Assembly: GCF_001610835.1 (NCBI RefSeq)
Contig: NZ_CP011270.1
Span: forward strand, 4,420,001 to 4,484,000
Reading direction: 5' to 3'
Source: Planctomyces sp. SH-PL14
GTDB lineage: Bacteria > Planctomycetota > Planctomycetia > Planctomycetales > Planctomycetaceae
Length of the DNA stretch: 64,000 nt
Shown here: positions 62,318 through 64,000 of the stretch, one piece after another
How the letters are laid out: each line of letters starts with the position of its first letter
How positions within the stretch are numbered: the stretch's first letter is position 1
The notes under the pieces: model-generated
What the model was told of the DNA's origin: nothing
What the model saw: only the letters and a program-made list of their open reading frames with translations
Database searches by the model: none
Position numbers and translations under genes: made by a program

Positions 62318-63574
62318 ATGAACATCCTCTTCATCAGCGAGACGTTTCCGGACGCCGCGCACCCGGCGCAGGGGACGTACAACGAGGCGCTCTGCCGGGC
62401 GCTGGCGGTCCGCCACCGGGTCCGTGTCGTCTCCCCCCGGCCGTGGATCGAGGCCCTCCCGCACCGGCTCCGCGGCCGTCGCTACGAGACTCCCGAGAAG
62501 GTCCGGGCGAGCGGGATCGAAGCCCTCTATCCGACGCACTACTACCTCCCCCGCGTCCGCGAGTGGAACTACGGCCAGCGGATGTGGCAATCGGTCCGCC
62601 GCTCGGTCGCCCGCCACGCCGCCGAAGGGGCCTTCGACGCGGTCCTGAGCTACTGGGCCCATCCAGACGGCGAGGCCGGGCTCATGGCGGCCCAGTCGCT
62701 CGGCATTCCGTCGGCGGTCATCGTCGGCGGGTCGGACGTCCTGATGCTGCCGAAGCGGAAGAATCGCGGCGCCTGCGTGACGCGGGTCCTCACCGAATCG
62801 AGCGCCGTCTTCACCGTCAGCGAGGGGCTGCGGCAGGCGGTCATCGGCCTGGGGATCGATCCCGCCAAGGTCCACACGACCTACCAGGGGGTCGATGGCG
62901 AAGTCTTCTGTTCCGGCGACCAGAGCGAAGCCCGGAAGCGGGTCGGCCTCCGCGAAACGGGAGCCCGCCGCCTCGTCTGGGTCGGCCGGATGGTCCCGGT
63001 GAAGCGGGTCGACCTCCTGGTCGAAGCGGCCCATCTCCTGTGGCAGGAGGGCCTGCGGTTCTCGCTCCATCTCGTCGGCGACGGTCCCCTCCGGCGGCAG
63101 CTGCAGACCAGGGTGTCCGACCTCGGACTGCGGGAATGCGTCTTCTTCGAAGGGGCGGTGTCGCACGCCCGGCTCCCGGACTGGTACCGCGCGGCGGACC
63201 TCGTGGTCCTGAGCAGCGCCTCGGAAGGGCTCCCGAACGTCCTCCGCGAAGCGGCCGCCTGCGGAACGCCGTTCGTCTCGACCGACATCGGAAGCATCCG
63301 GGAGATCGCCGATCCCGGCTTCTCCCGCCTCGTCCCACCCGGCTCGGCCCCCCACCTGGCGAAAGGAATTCGCGAGGCCCTGGCGCCGGAACTCCGGGAC
63401 GCGGCGCAGCGGTACTGGCCGCGTTCCTGGGCGAATTGTGCCCGCGACATCGAAGAACACTTCGAACGACTCATCGGAAAGCGCGGAACGTCCGATCCAT
63501 CCCCCAAGGATGGCCCGGAGGACACCGGGTCCTCCGGCGAGCTCGCGCTGGAGCATGCGGACATCATCCGCTGA
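62318..63574 (+). CDS. family 4 glycosyltransferase B
   Basis: A 418-residue GT-B glycosyltransferase. ILFISETFPDAAHPAQGTYN starts the N-terminal domain, YWAHPDGEAGLMAAQSLGIP and VIVGGSDVLML are mid-domain segments, LVWVGRMVPVKRVDLLVEAA begins the C-terminal domain, and SSASEGLPNVLREAAACGTP is the donor site with its two glutamates. Last ~35 residues are a polar tail. ATG at 62318 is preferred to a GTG at 62303. Part of the polysaccharide operon, 114 bases after the epimerase. Confidence 0.93.
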   Translation: MNILFISETFPDAAHPAQGTYNEALCRALAVRHRVRVVSPRPWIEALPHRLRGRRYETPEKVRASGIEALYPTHYYLPRVREWNYGQRMWQSVRRSVARHAAEGAFDAVLSYWAHPDGEAGLMAAQSLGIPSAVIVGGSDVLMLPKRKNRGACVTRVLTESSAVFTVSEGLRQAVIGLGIDPAKVHTTYQGVDGEVFCSGDQSEARKRVGLRETGARRLVWVGRMVPVKRVDLLVEAAHLLWQEGLRFSLHLVGDGPLRRQLQTRVSDLGLRECVFFEGAVSHARLPDWYRAADLVVLSSASEGLPNVLREAAACGTPFVSTDIGSIREIADPGFSRLVPPGSAPHLAKGIREALAPELRDAAQRYWPRSWANCARDIEEHFERLIGKRGTSDPSPKDGPEDTGSSGELALEHADIIR

Positions 63575-63638
63575 CCGGCTCACCCAAATCACCTCGTCTT
63601 TCGTCCGACATTCGTCCCTGTCACCTCAGTCCATCACC

Positions 63639-64000
63639 ATGCGTCGCGTCCTCTTCGTTTCGTACCTCTTCCCGCCGGTCGGCGGAGTCGGGGTGCATCG
63701 CGTCACGAAGTTCGTGAAGTACCTGCCGCAGTTCGGCTGGGAGTCGACCGTCCTGACGGTCGAGAACCCCTCCGTCCCGCTGCTGGACGACAGCCTCCTG
63801 AAGGACATCCCCGCCGGGACCGCGATCCGCAAGGCGCGGACCTGGGAGCCGGGCTACGGGCTCAAGAAGTCGGTCTCCGGCGGACAGTCGACCGGACGCC
63901 GCAGCCTGCTGGGGCATGTCGCCGCCGGACTCAAGGCCGCCGCCCGCCAGATCGGGAACACGATCCTGCAGCCGGACGCCCAGATCCTGTGGCGGTGGAA
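63639..64000 (+). CDS. family 4 glycosyltransferase C, truncated by window edge
   Basis: The first 120 residues of a GT-B glycosyltransferase, open to the right edge. VLFVSYLFPPVGGVGVHRVT is the typical N-terminal loop of the WbuB-like subgroup, KFVKYLPQFGWESTVLTVEN continues the first Rossmann domain, and PAGTAIRKARTWEPGYGLKK is the variable loop that follows. ATG at 63639 after a pyrimidine-rich leader (CTGTCACCTCAGTCCATCAC) without Shine-Dalgarno. It continues the polysaccharide operon. Confidence 0.85.
   Translation, partial: MRRVLFVSYLFPPVGGVGVHRVTKFVKYLPQFGWESTVLTVENPSVPLLDDSLLKDIPAGTAIRKARTWEPGYGLKKSVSGGQSTGRRSLLGHVAAGLKAAARQIGNTILQPDAQILWRW

Overview
The window is high-GC DNA from a planctomycete, most likely of the class Planctomycetia. 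The lineage markers are a PVC-superphylum 'small basic protein' gene, a Tat-exported Gfo/Idh/MocA oxidoreductase, a SUMF1-domain protein, paired N-terminal 'permease-prefix'-type membrane proteins next to PadR, a bacterial beta-RFAP synthase of tetrahydromethanopterin synthesis, and many start codons without a Shine-Dalgarno sequence. I infer the lineage from gene content; no 16S rRNA gene is present.

Layout. 1-0.8 kb: truncated IS4-like transposase. 1.2-18.4 kb: housekeeping and conserved planctomycete genes (Tm-1-like protein, small basic protein, a polytopic membrane protein, orphan MoxR ATPase, MarR regulator, M16-like protein without its zinc motif, transaldolase, S4 protein, exported oxidoreductase, SUMF1 protein, lipoprotein plus ABC ATPase, DUF971, MgtC-like). 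18.6-24.0 kb: a giant autotransporter-like protein with twelve passenger repeats. 24-27.4 kb: PadR regulator and two paralogous membrane proteins, apparently one operon. 27.6-33.2 kb: prepilin peptidase, serA, RlmI-like methyltransferase, mazG. 33.2-34.5 kb: an AT-richer island with a tRNA-like gene that folds as an 8/4 'allo-tRNA', a partial duplicate of its anticodon region, a structured non-coding segment and a small HTH protein. 34.5-45.7 kb: comM, a degenerate SGNH protein, an ABC-2 permease, an ABC exporter whose nucleotide-binding motifs are all lost, an HNH nuclease, an RRM protein with a long leader, a coiled-coil membrane protein, a methyltransferase and scpA. 46.2-51.9 kb: methyltransferase, two tandem ArnT-like glycosyltransferases, NDP-sugar epimerase. 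52.2-53.1 kb: beta-RFAP synthase. 53.5-64 kb: a co-directional exopolysaccharide/O-antigen operon (polymerase/ligase, GT2, flippase, FemAB/CelD-type acyltransferase, three GT4 enzymes, Gfo/Idh/MocA, epimerase) running off the right edge.

Two non-coding patterns overlay this. The first is a family of ~300 bp structured repeats, eight copies in 64 kb, each close behind a stop codon, with two hairpins whose paired bases covary. The second is a set of short arrays of degenerate pyrimidine-rich heptamers (CTGACAC-like), often running up to the ATG of genes that lack a Shine-Dalgarno sequence.

The observations most worth following up are the allo-tRNA candidate, the structured repeat family and the heptamer leaders.
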